64,000 nucleotides of DNA from CAVQOB01 sp963714325 (GCA_963714325.1 CAVQOB010000026.1:1-64000); one strand, 5' to 3'. Positions 20,743-30,603 are shown, counted from the stretch's first letter. Notes: generated by a model from the sequence alone, not told the origin. Numbers and translations: made by a program.

Positions 20743-21907
20743 AAGCGAACTTCGCCTTCTCAGTCGCATAGGCCCAATCAAGCCACGGCGTCAGCGCCTT
20801 GACGTCGGACGCTTCGATCGTTGATCCGGTCCAGATGCGAAGTCCCGGCGGCGCGTCGCGATAGAAGGCGATGTCGTTGGCCGCGCCTTCCTTGTCGAGC
20901 GTCGCCGCAATGGCCCTGGCGAAGGCGGCTTGCGCGTCGAGTGGTTTTGCTGAGATCGCCGGATCGGCGAACGTCATGCACACCGACGTGTTCGAACGCG
21001 TCGCCGGCACGCCGGCGAGATTCTTCGCCCACTTCGATGTTTCCAGCCAATCGAACAGCACGCGCGCATTGGCGTCGGCCCGCGCCATCAGAGCTTTGGC
21101 TCCGCCAAGATTTTCGGCCCAGACGAGGGCATCGAGATAATCTTCCAGCGCCAGCATCGACGGCGTGTTGATCGTCTCGCCCTCGAAAATTTCCTGCATG
21201 AACTTGCCGCCCTTGGTCATGCGGAAGATCTTCGGCAGTGGCCACGCCGGCGTGTAACTTTCCAAGCGTTCGACGGCGCGCGGCGACAGCACGAGCATGC
21301 CGTGGCCTGCCTCGGAGCCGAGCACCTTCTGCCAGGAGAACGTGAAGACGTCGATCTTCGACCAGTCGGCTGCTTGCGCAAACGCCGCCGACGTTGCGTC
21401 GACGAAGGTGAGGCCCTGGCGCGACGCCGGGATCCAGTCATAATTGGGAATCTTCACGCCGGATGTCGTGCCGTTGGCAGTGAACAGCACATCATGATTG
21501 AAATCGACTTTGCTCAGGTCCGGCAACTGGCCATACGCGGCCTTGAGAATGCGTGCATCTTTCAACTTCAACTGCTTGACGAGATCGGTCACCCAGCCTT
21601 CGCCGAAACTTTCCCAGGCCAGCGCGTCGACGCCGCGCGCGCCAAGCATCGACCACATCGCCATCTCGTAAGCGCCGGTGTCGGAGGCCGGCACGACGGC
21701 GCAATGGAATCCGGCGGGCAGACCGAGCAGCGTCTTGGTCTTGTCGATGACGAGTTTCAGCCGCGCCTTACCGTCCTTGGCGCGATGCGAGCGGCCGATG
21801 AACGCGCGATCGAGGGCTTTGAGGGACCAGCCCGGGCGCTTGGCGCAGGGGCCGGATGAAAAGTGCGGATTGGCCGGCCGCACGACCGGTTTGGCGGGTA
21901 GCGTCAT
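20741..21907 (-). CDS. serC: Phosphoserine aminotransferase
   Basis: 388 residues, the alphaproteobacterial class of PLP-dependent SerC. It starts PANPHFSSGPCAKRPGW. GRSHRAKDGKARL takes the place of the usual substrate loop, and the PLP lysine is in FSWQKVLGSEAGHG. It converts 3-phosphohydroxypyruvate to phosphoserine and also serves pyridoxine synthesis. Start ATG 21907 has GGAAGGA before it, itself placed inside a predicted hairpin. Upstream of serA on the same strand. Confidence 0.95.
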   Translation of the reverse strand: MTLPAKPVVRPANPHFSSGPCAKRPGWSLKALDRAFIGRSHRAKDGKARLKLVIDKTKTLLGLPAGFHCAVVPASDTGAYEMAMWSMLGARGVDALAWESFGEGWVTDLVKQLKLKDARILKAAYGQLPDLSKVDFNHDVLFTANGTTSGVKIPNYDWIPASRQGLTFVDATSAAFAQAADWSKIDVFTFSWQKVLGSEAGHGMLVLSPRAVERLESYTPAWPLPKIFRMTKGGKFMQEIFEGETINTPSMLALEDYLDALVWAENLGGAKALMARADANARVLFDWLETSKWAKNLAGVPATRSNTSVCMTFADPAISAKPLDAQAAFARAIAATLDKEGAANDIAFYRDAPPGLRIWTGSTIEASDVKALTPWLDWAYATEKAKFA

Positions 21908-21965
21908 GTGTTTCTATCCTTCCAGATAGCAGCCTCTCGTTGGGGAGAGGTGGCCCACGGGTTGG
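21908..21965 (-). ncRNA. Putative serC leader RNA
   Basis: Directly before the serC ATG the transcript can form CCTCTC–CCCAAC–GAGAGG, then CTATC–TGGAAG–GATAG, the second enclosing the Shine–Dalgarno. Position, order and the sequestered ribosome site agree with the serC leader motif described for alphaproteobacteria; I rely on memory of that motif and could not align it. It would be a cis-regulator of serine synthesis. Confidence 0.45.
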
Positions 21966-22270
21966 ATAAGAGATGCGGCGCGCGGTGTCAACGATTCTGA
22001 GGTCCCGCATCCCGCACCAGCGAGGCATCGCTTATGGTGTATTCCCGCGCGCGGCGCAGCATGGAGCGGCAGCGCATTGCTGCTCCGCAGACGCGGGACT
22101 TTGTGGCGGTTCCATCTCACACAAGATCCCGCATCTGCGCCGCAAAACTCCGCTACGGCTGCGTTCTGCAGCGCGTGCGGGATGACAATCGCGGGTGGTG
22201 CGCCGCAGCCAACGCGACAACGGCGGACCTTGGGGGACCGCCGTTCGGGTGGTGCGTGTGTGGACGTGGC
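21966..22270. other. Intergenic region with degenerate inverted repeats
   Basis: No gene seen. It holds several TCCCGCA / TGCGGGA segments in both orientations between about 22003 and 22190, like degenerate intergenic hairpin repeats. Promoter elements for serC probably lie within it but I cannot place them. Confidence 0.4.
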
Positions 22271-23230
22271 TTACCAGACGTGGAAGCGGATGCCGGCGCG
22301 GAGCTGATGATCCCAGGTATCGCCGATCGACAGCTTGCCGACGCCGCCGACGGTGCCGCCAAGAGTGTTGACCGTCTTGCCAACATCAAAACCCTGCAGA
22401 TACTGCGCGCGATAGTTGAGATCGACGACGGCGGAGTGGCCGAGCGAGTAGCTCATGCCGGCCATCAAAGCGGCGGCAAAGCCATACTCCGTGCCCTTGG
22501 CCGATCCCGTTGCGCCAGGGCGGCAAGCCGGCAAGCAGCCAACACCCGCTGGCGGCGTGATCGTCTCGTCCGACGTGGTATGCTGCGAGTCGTAGTTGTT
22601 GACGGCGAAGCCGAGGCCGGCGCCGATATACGGCGTAAAGCCTGAACGCTTGCCCAAGTCGTAGTAGACGTTGGCCATCAGCACGGTGGCGCGGTTGGTC
22701 ATTTTTTCTTCGGCATATCCAGCAACCGTCGAACCGACGGCGATGCCGGTTGCTGTCAGACCGGTTGCCGGAAGACCCGCAGCAAGTCCGGAGTCGCGAT
22801 CCGCGACATAGCTATAGGCGCCGCCGTACCGGAACTTCTGGCGGGTGCGGAAGTCGACGGTCAGATCGGTGCGGAAGCGGTCGGAGATGTAAAGGCCGGT
22901 GCCGATAGTCGCGGGGAAGTTGATCCCCTTCGAATAGTCCATCAGCGCGAAACTGTTCATCGATTGTGGCGCGATCAAATCACCTTGGCCATAGCTGAAG
23001 CCGGAGTGGGAGGCACTCGGCGCCCGGCCGTTGAAGCCGAGCCCCATGTCGGCGCGGAAATAATATTTATACGTATCCTGGTAAGGGATCGGCGCGGGGA
23101 CCGGCGTGCCGGTCTGGCCGTAGTCCTTGATGCCGCCGGCGCCATTGTTCCAATCAGCGGCTTCAGCCGGGAGAATGGTGGCAGCGAACGCGACCAGCGC
23201 AATCGAAATGCAGGCGGATGAGAACTTCAT
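22271..23230 (-). CDS. Outer-membrane beta-barrel protein
   Basis: 319 residues with a signal peptide (cleavage near PAEAADWN) and the alternating amphipathic strands of the Omp25/Omp31-like OmpA-type barrels of Hyphomicrobiales: TVLMANVYYDLG, FTPYIGAGLGFAVNNY and HQLRAGIRFHVW, ending in the aromatic residue used for outer-membrane insertion. A second, related barrel gene follows at 23663. Role unknown; structural or adhesive functions are typical. Confidence 0.82.
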   Translation of the reverse strand: MKFSSACISIALVAFAATILPAEAADWNNGAGGIKDYGQTGTPVPAPIPYQDTYKYYFRADMGLGFNGRAPSASHSGFSYGQGDLIAPQSMNSFALMDYSKGINFPATIGTGLYISDRFRTDLTVDFRTRQKFRYGGAYSYVADRDSGLAAGLPATGLTATGIAVGSTVAGYAEEKMTNRATVLMANVYYDLGKRSGFTPYIGAGLGFAVNNYDSQHTTSDETITPPAGVGCLPACRPGATGSAKGTEYGFAAALMAGMSYSLGHSAVVDLNYRAQYLQGFDVGKTVNTLGGTVGGVGKLSIGDTWDHQLRAGIRFHVW

Positions 23231-23454
23231 CGACTTCTATCCCTCAACTGATGCAAGGCGATAAGCCTTGCAAACGGAACCTTTGGGCCCAGCTCACGCT
23301 GCATCGAGGGAACGAAGTCTCGGGCGACGAACAATCATCCGGGACCGGCCAGATCAGCCGATCAAACGCACACGAGGAACCAGGACACTGTGCGCAACAG
23401 GCGCAAACCACTGAAACCTCGAACCCGCTCACATCAGACAAGCGTGGTCCGGAA
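23231..23454. other. Intergenic region between two barrel genes
   Basis: No convincing gene. It leads into the 57-bp tandem repeat at 23455. The upstream region of the first barrel gene must hold its promoter, but no clear -35/-10 pair stands out. Confidence 0.4.
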
Positions 23455-23589
23455 CTTGCTTCTCTTCTCGCGCGACGAAACGGAAAACCGCTTCACACTT
23501 TTCCTGTCGCGCTTGCTTCTCTTCTCGCGCGACGAAACGGAAAACCGCTTCACACTTTTCCTGTCGCGCTTGCTTCTCTTCTCGCGCGA
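23455..23589. repeat. 57-bp tandem repeat, 2.4 copies
   Basis: Units 23455–23511 and 23512–23568 are identical and a third stops after 21 bases. Each unit contains GGAAAA and TTTTCC arms around CCGCTTCACAC, the inverted form of the dispersed repeat near 8605. In one frame it would encode a 19-residue repeat, but nothing else supports a protein. Confidence 0.9.
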
Positions 23590-23662
23590 TGATCTGCGCT
23601 CAGCACCGGGCGAACGGAGAGGTCCGCCCGGCTGATCGTTTGCAACCGAGGCAATACCCGGC

Positions 23663-24457
23663 TTACTTGATGTCCCAACGGACGCCGACGCGGAATTCAT
23701 GCGCGGTCATGTCGAAGATCTTCGGATCGGGCGAGCCGGCCGGCGCGCCGACAACCACCGGATTACGGGTGATCACAACGTCGCCGGTTTCAGCATCACC
23801 GAGGTACATGAAGCGATAGCCGGCATCGAGATGCATGCGGTCGTGGAGCTTAGCCGAGAAGCCGGCCATCAGTGCGCCGGCTGCACTCCACTTGGTCTTG
23901 CCTTCGAAAGTGGCTTCGCAAGTTGCTGGCAATGCGCAGGTCGGAACGATATCGATCACGCCATCAGACGTGCGGTTGCGCGCGAAGCCAAGGCCGACGC
24001 CGAGGTAGGGCTTGAAGCGGGCATGCGCGTCGAAGTCGTAGTAGATATTGAACAGCGCGACGTCGCTCTTGACTCCGAAGCGGCGCTTGCCTTGAACCGT
24101 CGCGGCGCCATCGATGACGTCACCGGTGACGTCGGCGTTGGAGCGCCAGTCGTAGGTGAAGTCCAGGCGGACGTTCGGGGTGTAGTAGATGCCGGCGCCG
24201 GCGCCGAAGCCGTGCGCGCGGCCGATGGTCGGCGACGACAATGTGTAAGCCGGCGGCTCATAGATGGAACCGAGATCCTGGTTCGCCCAGCTGAAATCGC
24301 CGCGCAGATACATGCGGGCAGCGGAGGCAATGGCGGGCTGCGAATAGGCAACCGGGCCATCCTTGATGCTGCCGCCATTGAGATCGGCGGCGTTGGCGCT
24401 GACTGAGCCCATCAACGAGAGGGCCGCGGCGGCGAGCAAGGAGCTCTTCTTCATCAT
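23663..24457 (-). CDS. Outer-membrane beta-barrel protein, paralogue
   Basis: 264 residues. Signal peptide MKKSSLLAAAALSLMG with cleavage near SANAADLN. Strand motifs VALFNIYYDFD, FKPYLGVGLGFARN and HEFRVGVRWDIK parallel those of the neighbour at 22271, so the two are paralogues. Start ATG 24457 has GGAAGAG six bases upstream and is preferred to the TTG at 24463. The gene lies on the same strand as its paralogue but is separated from it by 432 bases of repeat-bearing DNA, so each probably has its own promoter. Confidence 0.82.
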   Translation of the reverse strand: MMKKSSLLAAAALSLMGSVSANAADLNGGSIKDGPVAYSQPAIASAARMYLRGDFSWANQDLGSIYEPPAYTLSSPTIGRAHGFGAGAGIYYTPNVRLDFTYDWRSNADVTGDVIDGAATVQGKRRFGVKSDVALFNIYYDFDAHARFKPYLGVGLGFARNRTSDGVIDIVPTCALPATCEATFEGKTKWSAAGALMAGFSAKLHDRMHLDAGYRFMYLGDAETGDVVITRNPVVVGAPAGSPDPKIFDMTAHEFRVGVRWDIK

Positions 24458-24678
24458 GTTCAACTCTTCCTTTGTCGATTGGACACCGGACTAACCTCGC
24501 CGGCCACAGAAACGGGCGTTAGCCCGGATTTCATGGATCGAGGATGCCGTGGAAAGGTTGAAAGAGACTTAAACCGCGTCACGTTTTGCAACGAAATGAC
24601 CGCGCGCGGAGTTTACGAATTGTTTATCTGGCTGTCAGACGCATGCGTCTAACAGCGCCGCAACTGACACCGCGCAAC

Positions 24679-26031
24679 CTACGCCGCGTCGGCGGCTTTC
24701 TGCACGGCGGCGACGATATCGCCGACGACTTGATGGACGAGATTTTCGTCATCGCCCTCGGCCATCACGCGGATGACCGGCTCCGTGCCCGATGGGCGGA
24801 TGACGACGCGGCCCTTGGCGCCGAGCCGGGCCTTGCCGCCTTCGATGGCCTTCTTCACACTGTCCTTCTCCAACGGGCGGCCGCTGGCATAACGGACATT
24901 CTTCAAGACCTGTGGCAGCCGCGTGAAGCGCTGGCAGACCTCGCTCACCGGCTTGCCGGTCGCCACGCAGACGGCGAGCACCTGCAGCGCCGAGACCAGG
25001 CCATCCCCCGTCGTCGTGAAATCGGAGAGCACGATATGACCGGACTGCTCGCCGCCGACGTTGTAGCCGTGCTTGCGCATGTGGTCGACGACGTGGCGAT
25101 CACCGACCGGCGTACGCGCCAGCGAGAGGCCCAAATCTTTCAGATAGAGCTCGAGGCCGAGATTAGACATGACGGTGGCGACGACACCACCAGCGGCGAG
25201 TTTGCCGCGCCGGAACCAGCTTTCGGCGATGACTGCCATGATCTGATCGCCGTCGATGATCTGGCCTTTTTCATCGACGATGACGACACGGTCGGCGTCG
25301 CCATCGAGTGCGATGCCGATGTCGGCGCGGACTTCGCGGACTTTCTCGCACAACGCTTCCGTGTGGGTTGAGCCGCATTTCAGGTTGATGTTGGTGCCGT
25401 TCGGCTCGACGCCGATCTTGATGACCTCCGCGCCCAATTCCCAGAGTGCAGCGGGTGCCACTTCGTATCCAGCGCCATGCGCACAATCGACGACAATGCG
25501 CAACCCATCGAGCCGGACATTGCGCGGCAGCGTGCGCTTGGCGAATTCGACATAGCGTTCTTGCGCGCTTTCGACGCGCTTAGCGCGGCCAATCTTGTCG
25601 GCGGCCACCAACAACTCGCCGACCGGCTTGTCGATCATATCTTCGATGGCGATTTCCATCTCGTCGGAGAGTTTATAACCGTCGGGATCGAAGAACTTGA
25701 TGCCGTTGTCGTGGTAAGCGTTGTGCGAGGCCGAGATCATGACACCGAGATCGGCGCGCAGCGAGCGCGTCAGCATGGCAACGGCCGGCGTCGGCATCGG
25801 TCCGAGCAGGAATACGTCCATGCCGACGCTGGTGAAACCCGACATCAGCGCACTCTCGATCATGTAGCCGGACAGCCGCGTGTCCTTACCGATAACAACG
25901 CGATGGCGATAATTGCCATTGGTGAAAAGCTTGCCGGCGGCCATGCCGACCTTCAGCGCCACCTCCGATGTCATGGGGTGACTGTTAGCCAGTCCGCGAA
26001 TACCGTCGGTCCCGAAATAGCGTCGCGCCAT
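24679..26031 (-). CDS. glmM: Phosphoglucosamine mutase
   Basis: 450 residues, full length. The phosphoserine loop is ISASHN (about 100–105), the Mg site is DGDADR, the sugar site has GEQSGH, and the phosphate-binding loop is RPSGTEPVIRV. It converts glucosamine-6-phosphate to glucosamine-1-phosphate for peptidoglycan and LPS precursors. Start ATG is preceded by GAGGACG. In many proteobacteria it follows folP or ftsH; here it stands alone, divergent from the nitroreductase gene. Confidence 0.97.
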   Translation of the reverse strand: MARRYFGTDGIRGLANSHPMTSEVALKVGMAAGKLFTNGNYRHRVVIGKDTRLSGYMIESALMSGFTSVGMDVFLLGPMPTPAVAMLTRSLRADLGVMISASHNAYHDNGIKFFDPDGYKLSDEMEIAIEDMIDKPVGELLVAADKIGRAKRVESAQERYVEFAKRTLPRNVRLDGLRIVVDCAHGAGYEVAPAALWELGAEVIKIGVEPNGTNINLKCGSTHTEALCEKVREVRADIGIALDGDADRVVIVDEKGQIIDGDQIMAVIAESWFRRGKLAAGGVVATVMSNLGLELYLKDLGLSLARTPVGDRHVVDHMRKHGYNVGGEQSGHIVLSDFTTTGDGLVSALQVLAVCVATGKPVSEVCQRFTRLPQVLKNVRYASGRPLEKDSVKKAIEGGKARLGAKGRVVIRPSGTEPVIRVMAEGDDENLVHQVVGDIVAAVQKAADAA

Positions 26032-26310
26032 GGTCGTCCTCGAAGTCCCCGTTCGGTCACCAGTTGCGATACCACACCGTCACCAGCTTCGCTGCAGTGA
26101 CGGCGCAAACCTCAAGACTCGCGCCCGGTAACAAAGATTAATACACTGTGCCCCTAACAGGCTGCCCTGCCGGCATCAACTCGTGTAAGCAAAGAATACA
26201 CCAACTTCTGGTCGCCCGACTTCTGATCATAACGCCAAAATAGCCAACTGAGCCGCTGGCTCGAAGTCTGAATCTCCCCGCCCATGGCCCAATTGCCGGA
26301 GCGCCCGTGC

Positions 26311-26976
26311 ATGCCTGAAGCACGCTATCACCCCCTCGATTTCCAGAGTCTGACGCCCGAAACCATGGCCGTCCGCTCGGCCGAATTCCTGGGCCTGATG
26401 CAGCGACGGCGGACGGTCCGGACCTTTTCCACCCGGCCAGTCCCCAAGATCCTCATCGAGAACGCCGTGGCGACGGCTGGCACCGCGCCGTCGGGCGCCA
26501 ATCAACAGCCCTGGACGTTCGTGTGTATCCAGGATCAGGCCCTCAAGAGCCGGATACGGGTCGCGGCGGAAGCGGAGGAGAAAGCCTTCTACGGCGGCCG
26601 CGCCAGCGAGGATTGGATCGATGCCCTCGCCCACCTCGGCACCGACTGGCAAAAGCCCTTCCTGGAAACCGCGCCCTGGCTGATCGCGATCTTCGGCCAG
26701 CGGTGGGGACAGGACGCGAACGGCCAGAAAGTGAAGCACTACTATGTGCCGGAATCGGTCGGGATTGCCTCGGGCTTCATCATCGCAGCGCTGCACACAG
26801 CCGGTCTCGCGACGCTGACCCATACACCGAGCCCAATGGGCTTTCTGAACAAAGTCTGCGGCCGGCCGGAGAGTGAGAAGGCGATGATCCTGCTGGTCGT
26901 TGGCTACCCGGCCGATGGCACCGAAGTCCCCGTCATCACCAAGAAGCCGCTCGATGAAATCGCGGTGTTCCTGTGA
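26311..26976 (+). CDS. Nitroreductase-family flavoprotein
   Basis: 221 residues. FMN-binding features: RRRTVRTFSTRPVP near the N-terminus, GTAPSGANQQPWTFV, then VGIASGFIIAALHTAGL in the dimer core. A lid-like insertion with WGQDANGQKVKHYYVPES resembles the subgroup that includes iodotyrosine deiodinase and related dehydrogenases. ATG 26311 has GGAG nine bases upstream; ATG 26284 in the same frame is an alternative. Substrate unknown. Confidence 0.87.
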   Translation: MPEARYHPLDFQSLTPETMAVRSAEFLGLMQRRRTVRTFSTRPVPKILIENAVATAGTAPSGANQQPWTFVCIQDQALKSRIRVAAEAEEKAFYGGRASEDWIDALAHLGTDWQKPFLETAPWLIAIFGQRWGQDANGQKVKHYYVPESVGIASGFIIAALHTAGLATLTHTPSPMGFLNKVCGRPESEKAMILLVVGYPADGTEVPVITKKPLDEIAVFL

Positions 26977-26986
26977 GCAACGCCGA

Positions 26987-27916
26987 TCACGTCAGGGATT
27001 TTGCAAAGAACTCTGCGATTTCGGCGTTGAGGTGTTGATGAAACGCGGCTCGGTCGAAGCCTGGACGATCGATCGCAATAGCACCGAGGGCTGCTTTCAT
27101 CGCATCGGGAAATGGTGCCAAAAACGCGTAGTGATCGGCGTTGGCGATACGCTGCAATGCAGGCGGCGTCTGGAGGCAACGCGCTAGACGCTCGGCGTGA
27201 TAGGGCTCGCTCAATTGCTCGTCGTGCTCGGCGTAGTAGAGATGGATAGGTGCGGTGATCGCCACAAAAGCCGCGTCGCCATGCCAGCCCGTCGCTGGCG
27301 CCAGCAGGACCGCCGCGCGAATGCGTGGCTCGACGAGACCGTCGAGGGCGCGATGTTCGAGCGGCGGATGCCCGCGAGTGCTCGGATGGTTGCAGAACGC
27401 ATCCGCTGGAAACGCCGCGCAGTGCGCGCCGGGTTGGGCGATGTTCGGCACGGCTCCGAGCGCTGTTAGAACGGTGTAGCCGCCTTTTGAGAAGCCGATG
27501 GCGCCGATGCGGGAAGAGTTGATATGGACGCCGAATGCCTCGCTGTCGAGCAACCTATCGATGACGGCGCTGAGCAGGCGCGGACGACCAGCGAGGACGT
27601 CGTAGCCATTCGGCGCGACAACCTCGAGGACATTGTCGCGGGGATGCTGGGGTGCGGCGACAATGTATCCGCACTGTGCAAGCGCTGCTGCGGTGTCGTG
27701 ATGGCCAAGGTTGGTACCACCGCTGCCGTGCGAAATGACGATCAAGCCATGGCGGCCCGACGCAATCACCGAGTCCCGCGCGACGTGCAGGGTATAAGGC
27801 CCGCGCCGCAGATCGGCTGCGGCGGCGTTGGTCGGATACCAGACCGCGACCGACGCCGGCAAACCCGTTACCGGTTCGATGACCTGCAGACTTGCAAATC
27901 CGGCGTCGCTGGACAC
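26987..27916 (-). CDS. Alpha/beta hydrolase, dienelactone/PAF-acetylhydrolase-like
   Basis: About 310 residues. Nucleophile elbow GFSKGG, oxyanion region VISHGSGGTNLGHHD, and a C-terminal NADHYAFLAPF likely supplying the catalytic histidine. The reading frame extends back over the end of alaS, but GTG 27916 lies just after the alaS stop and starts at the beginning of homology (SSDAGFASLQV). It is therefore probably the last gene of an alaS transcript. No signal peptide is seen. Substrate unknown. Confidence 0.8.
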   Translation of the reverse strand: MSSDAGFASLQVIEPVTGLPASVAVWYPTNAAAADLRRGPYTLHVARDSVIASGRHGLIVISHGSGGTNLGHHDTAAALAQCGYIVAAPQHPRDNVLEVVAPNGYDVLAGRPRLLSAVIDRLLDSEAFGVHINSSRIGAIGFSKGGYTVLTALGAVPNIAQPGAHCAAFPADAFCNHPSTRGHPPLEHRALDGLVEPRIRAAVLLAPATGWHGDAAFVAITAPIHLYYAEHDEQLSEPYHAERLARCLQTPPALQRIANADHYAFLAPFPDAMKAALGAIAIDRPGFDRAAFHQHLNAEIAEFFAKSLT

Positions 27917-27921
27917 GATCG

Positions 27922-30603
27922 TCAGCCTGCGAGCTTTGCTTCGATCGCCTTCATCGCAAGCTCGGCCTTGGTGCCATCGGGGCCGCCAGCCTGCGCCATG
28001 TCGGGACGGCCGCCGCCGCCCTTGCCGCCGAGTGCTTCGGCGCCGACCTTGACGAGTTCGACCGCACTCCAAGTCTTGATTAAGTCATCGGTGACACCGA
28101 CCGCGAGCCCCGCCTTACCGTCCTCGGTGACGCCGACGATGGCGACGATACCGGAGCCGATCTGCTTCTTGCCGTCGTCGACGAGACCACGGAGATCCTT
28201 CGGGTTCAGCCCCTGCACGGTGCGCGCCAACAGCTTCACGTTGCCGATCGTGCGGACGGCGTCAGCGGCGGCCGTCGCACCAGTCCCGGCTGCCGCACCG
28301 CCGCCGAGCGCGATCTGCCGCTTGGCGTCGGTGAGTTGCTTGTCCAGCGCCTTGGCATTATCGACCAGCGCCTTAACCCGCTCGACGACGGTATCCGGGC
28401 CAGTCTTGAGCAAACTTGCGATTTCACGAACGCGGGCGTCCTGCTCGCCAAGATAGGCGCGCGCGCCAGCACCCGTCAGCGCCTCGATGCGGCGAACGCC
28501 AGCCGCCGATCCGCTTTCGCCGACAATGCGAATAAGGCCAATATCGCCGGTGCGCGCGACATGCGTCCCGCCGCACAGTTCCACCGACCAAGCCTTGTTG
28601 GACTTCTCTCCTGCTAGGCCCACGCCCATCGACACGACGCGCACTTCATCGCCGTACTTTTCGCCGAACAGCGCCATGGCGCCGGTCTGGCGGGCGTCGT
28701 CGATGCTCATGAGGCGCGTGACGACGGCGGTATTCTGGACAACGTAAGCGTTGGCCATGTCTTCGACTGCGCGAATCTCGTCCGGCGCCATCGGCTTGTT
28801 GTGCGAGATGTCGAAGCGCAGGCGCTCGGCGCTGACCAGCGATCCCTTCTGCGCGACATGCGTGCCGAGCGTCTGGCGCAGCGCCTCGTGAATGAGGTGG
28901 GTCGCCGAGTGATTGGCACGGATTGCGGAGCGTCGATCGTGATCGACAACCAAGGCAACGCCGTCGCCGGACTTGAACGTACCGGACTCGACCACACCGG
29001 CGTGTACAAACACGACGCCGAGTTTCTTGCTGGTTTCAGTCACGCGGAAGACCGCCCCACCGGCTCCCTTGATAACGCCGGTATCGCCGACCTGACCGCC
29101 GGATTCGCCGTAGAACGGCGTTTGGCTGACAACGATGTCGCCGCTCTCGCCGGCTTTCAATGCGGCGACGGCTTTGCCATGCGAGAAAAGGCCGGTAACG
29201 AGCGCCTCAGCATGCTCGGTTTCGTAACCGAGGAACTCGGTCGTGCCCACCTTGTCTTTCACGTCGAACCAGACATCTTCGGTTGCAGCTTCTCCCGAGC
29301 CTTTCCATGCCGCGCGAGCGGCATCCTTTTGTGCGGCCATCGCCGTGTCAAAGGCCATGAGATCGACGGTGATGCCGCGCGGCTTCAGCGCATCCTGCGT
29401 CAGGTCGAGCGGGAAGCCGAAGGTGTCATAGAGTTTGAATGCCACGTCGCCGGCGAAGATGTCGCCTTTGCGCAAATTGTTCGAGGCGTCGTCGAGCAGC
29501 CCGAGGCCACGCTCCAGCGTCTTGCGGAAACGGATTTCCTCAAGCTTCAGCGTTTCGGCGATGATCGGCTGCGCGCGCACCAGTTCGGGGTAAGTATCAC
29601 CCATCTGGCGCACCAGTGCCGGCACAAGGCGATGCATCAGCGGGTCCTTGGCGCCGAGCAGGTGGGCGTGACGCATGGCCCGACGCATGATACGGCGCAG
29701 CACGTAACCACGACCTTCGTTCGACGGCAGCACACCATCGGCGATCAGGAAGCTCGAGGCGCGCAGGTGATCAGCGATGACGCGATGACTCGGCGTGTTG
29801 GCGCCCTTCGCGGCAACACCTGTTTCACTCACCGAGGCATCGATCAATGCCTTGAAGAGGTCGGTCTCATAGTTCGAATGAACACCCTGCATGATCGCGG
29901 AGAGTCGTTCGAGGCCCATGCCGGTGTCGATCGAGGGCTTCGGCAGATTGACGCGTTTGCCCGGTCCCAATTGGTCGAATTGCATGAACACCAGATTCCA
30001 GAATTCGAGGAACCTGTCGCCGTCCTGGTCGGGGGAACCGGGCGGACCACCCTGCAGCTTATCGCCCTGATCGATAAAAATCTCCGAGCAAGGCCCGCAC
30101 GGACCGGTTTCGCCAGCCGACCAGAAGTTATCAGAGGTGGGAATGCGGATGATCCGGCTGTCGGGGATGCCGGCAATCTTGCGCCAAAGTGCGGCCGCAT
30201 CCTCATCCTCGGAATAAACGGTGATGAGGAGCTTGTCCTTCTTCAGGCCGTATTCCTTGGTGACGAGGTTCCAGGCGAGCGTGATCGCCTGCTCCTTGAA
30301 GTAGTCGCCAAAGGAAAAATTGCCGAGCATTTCGAAGAACGTATGATGCCGCGCGGTATAGCCGACATTGTCGAGGTCATTGTGCTTACCGCCCGCGCGC
30401 AGGCATTTCTGCGAGGTGGTAGCGCGCGTATAGCTGCGCTTTTCCTGGCCGGTGAACAGGTTTTTGAACTGCACCATGCCGGCCGAGGTGAACATCAGCG
30501 TCGGATCGTTGCGTGGCACCAGCGACGAACTCTCGACGGCTTCGTGGCCGTTTTTCTTGAAGTAGTCGATGAAGGTCGATCGGATCTCGTTGACGCCGGT
30601 CAT
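27922..30603 (-). CDS. alaS: Alanyl-tRNA synthetase
   Basis: 893 residues with aminoacylation, tRNA-recognition, editing and C-Ala domains. Active-site segments FTSAGMVQFKNLFTG and ARHHTFFEMLGNFSFGDYF, SNEGRGYVLRRI, editing zinc ligands HSATH and CGGTH, and a GKGGGGRPDMAQAGG segment in C-Ala. It charges tRNA-Ala. It lies downstream of recA on the same strand, a linkage frequent in alphaproteobacteria, with 441 bases between. Confidence 0.98.
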   Translation of the reverse strand: MTGVNEIRSTFIDYFKKNGHEAVESSSLVPRNDPTLMFTSAGMVQFKNLFTGQEKRSYTRATTSQKCLRAGGKHNDLDNVGYTARHHTFFEMLGNFSFGDYFKEQAITLAWNLVTKEYGLKKDKLLITVYSEDEDAAALWRKIAGIPDSRIIRIPTSDNFWSAGETGPCGPCSEIFIDQGDKLQGGPPGSPDQDGDRFLEFWNLVFMQFDQLGPGKRVNLPKPSIDTGMGLERLSAIMQGVHSNYETDLFKALIDASVSETGVAAKGANTPSHRVIADHLRASSFLIADGVLPSNEGRGYVLRRIMRRAMRHAHLLGAKDPLMHRLVPALVRQMGDTYPELVRAQPIIAETLKLEEIRFRKTLERGLGLLDDASNNLRKGDIFAGDVAFKLYDTFGFPLDLTQDALKPRGITVDLMAFDTAMAAQKDAARAAWKGSGEAATEDVWFDVKDKVGTTEFLGYETEHAEALVTGLFSHGKAVAALKAGESGDIVVSQTPFYGESGGQVGDTGVIKGAGGAVFRVTETSKKLGVVFVHAGVVESGTFKSGDGVALVVDHDRRSAIRANHSATHLIHEALRQTLGTHVAQKGSLVSAERLRFDISHNKPMAPDEIRAVEDMANAYVVQNTAVVTRLMSIDDARQTGAMALFGEKYGDEVRVVSMGVGLAGEKSNKAWSVELCGGTHVARTGDIGLIRIVGESGSAAGVRRIEALTGAGARAYLGEQDARVREIASLLKTGPDTVVERVKALVDNAKALDKQLTDAKRQIALGGGAAAGTGATAAADAVRTIGNVKLLARTVQGLNPKDLRGLVDDGKKQIGSGIVAIVGVTEDGKAGLAVGVTDDLIKTWSAVELVKVGAEALGGKGGGGRPDMAQAGGPDGTKAELAMKAIEAKLAG

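Noticed and set aside
23455..23589. Tandem repeat considered as a CRISPR array
   Set aside because: Units are identical and contiguous with no variable spacers, and no cas genes are near.
26987..28072. Hydrolase start at 28072
   Set aside because: Would overlap alaS by 150 bases with an Arg-rich tail lacking homology; GTG 27916 fits better.
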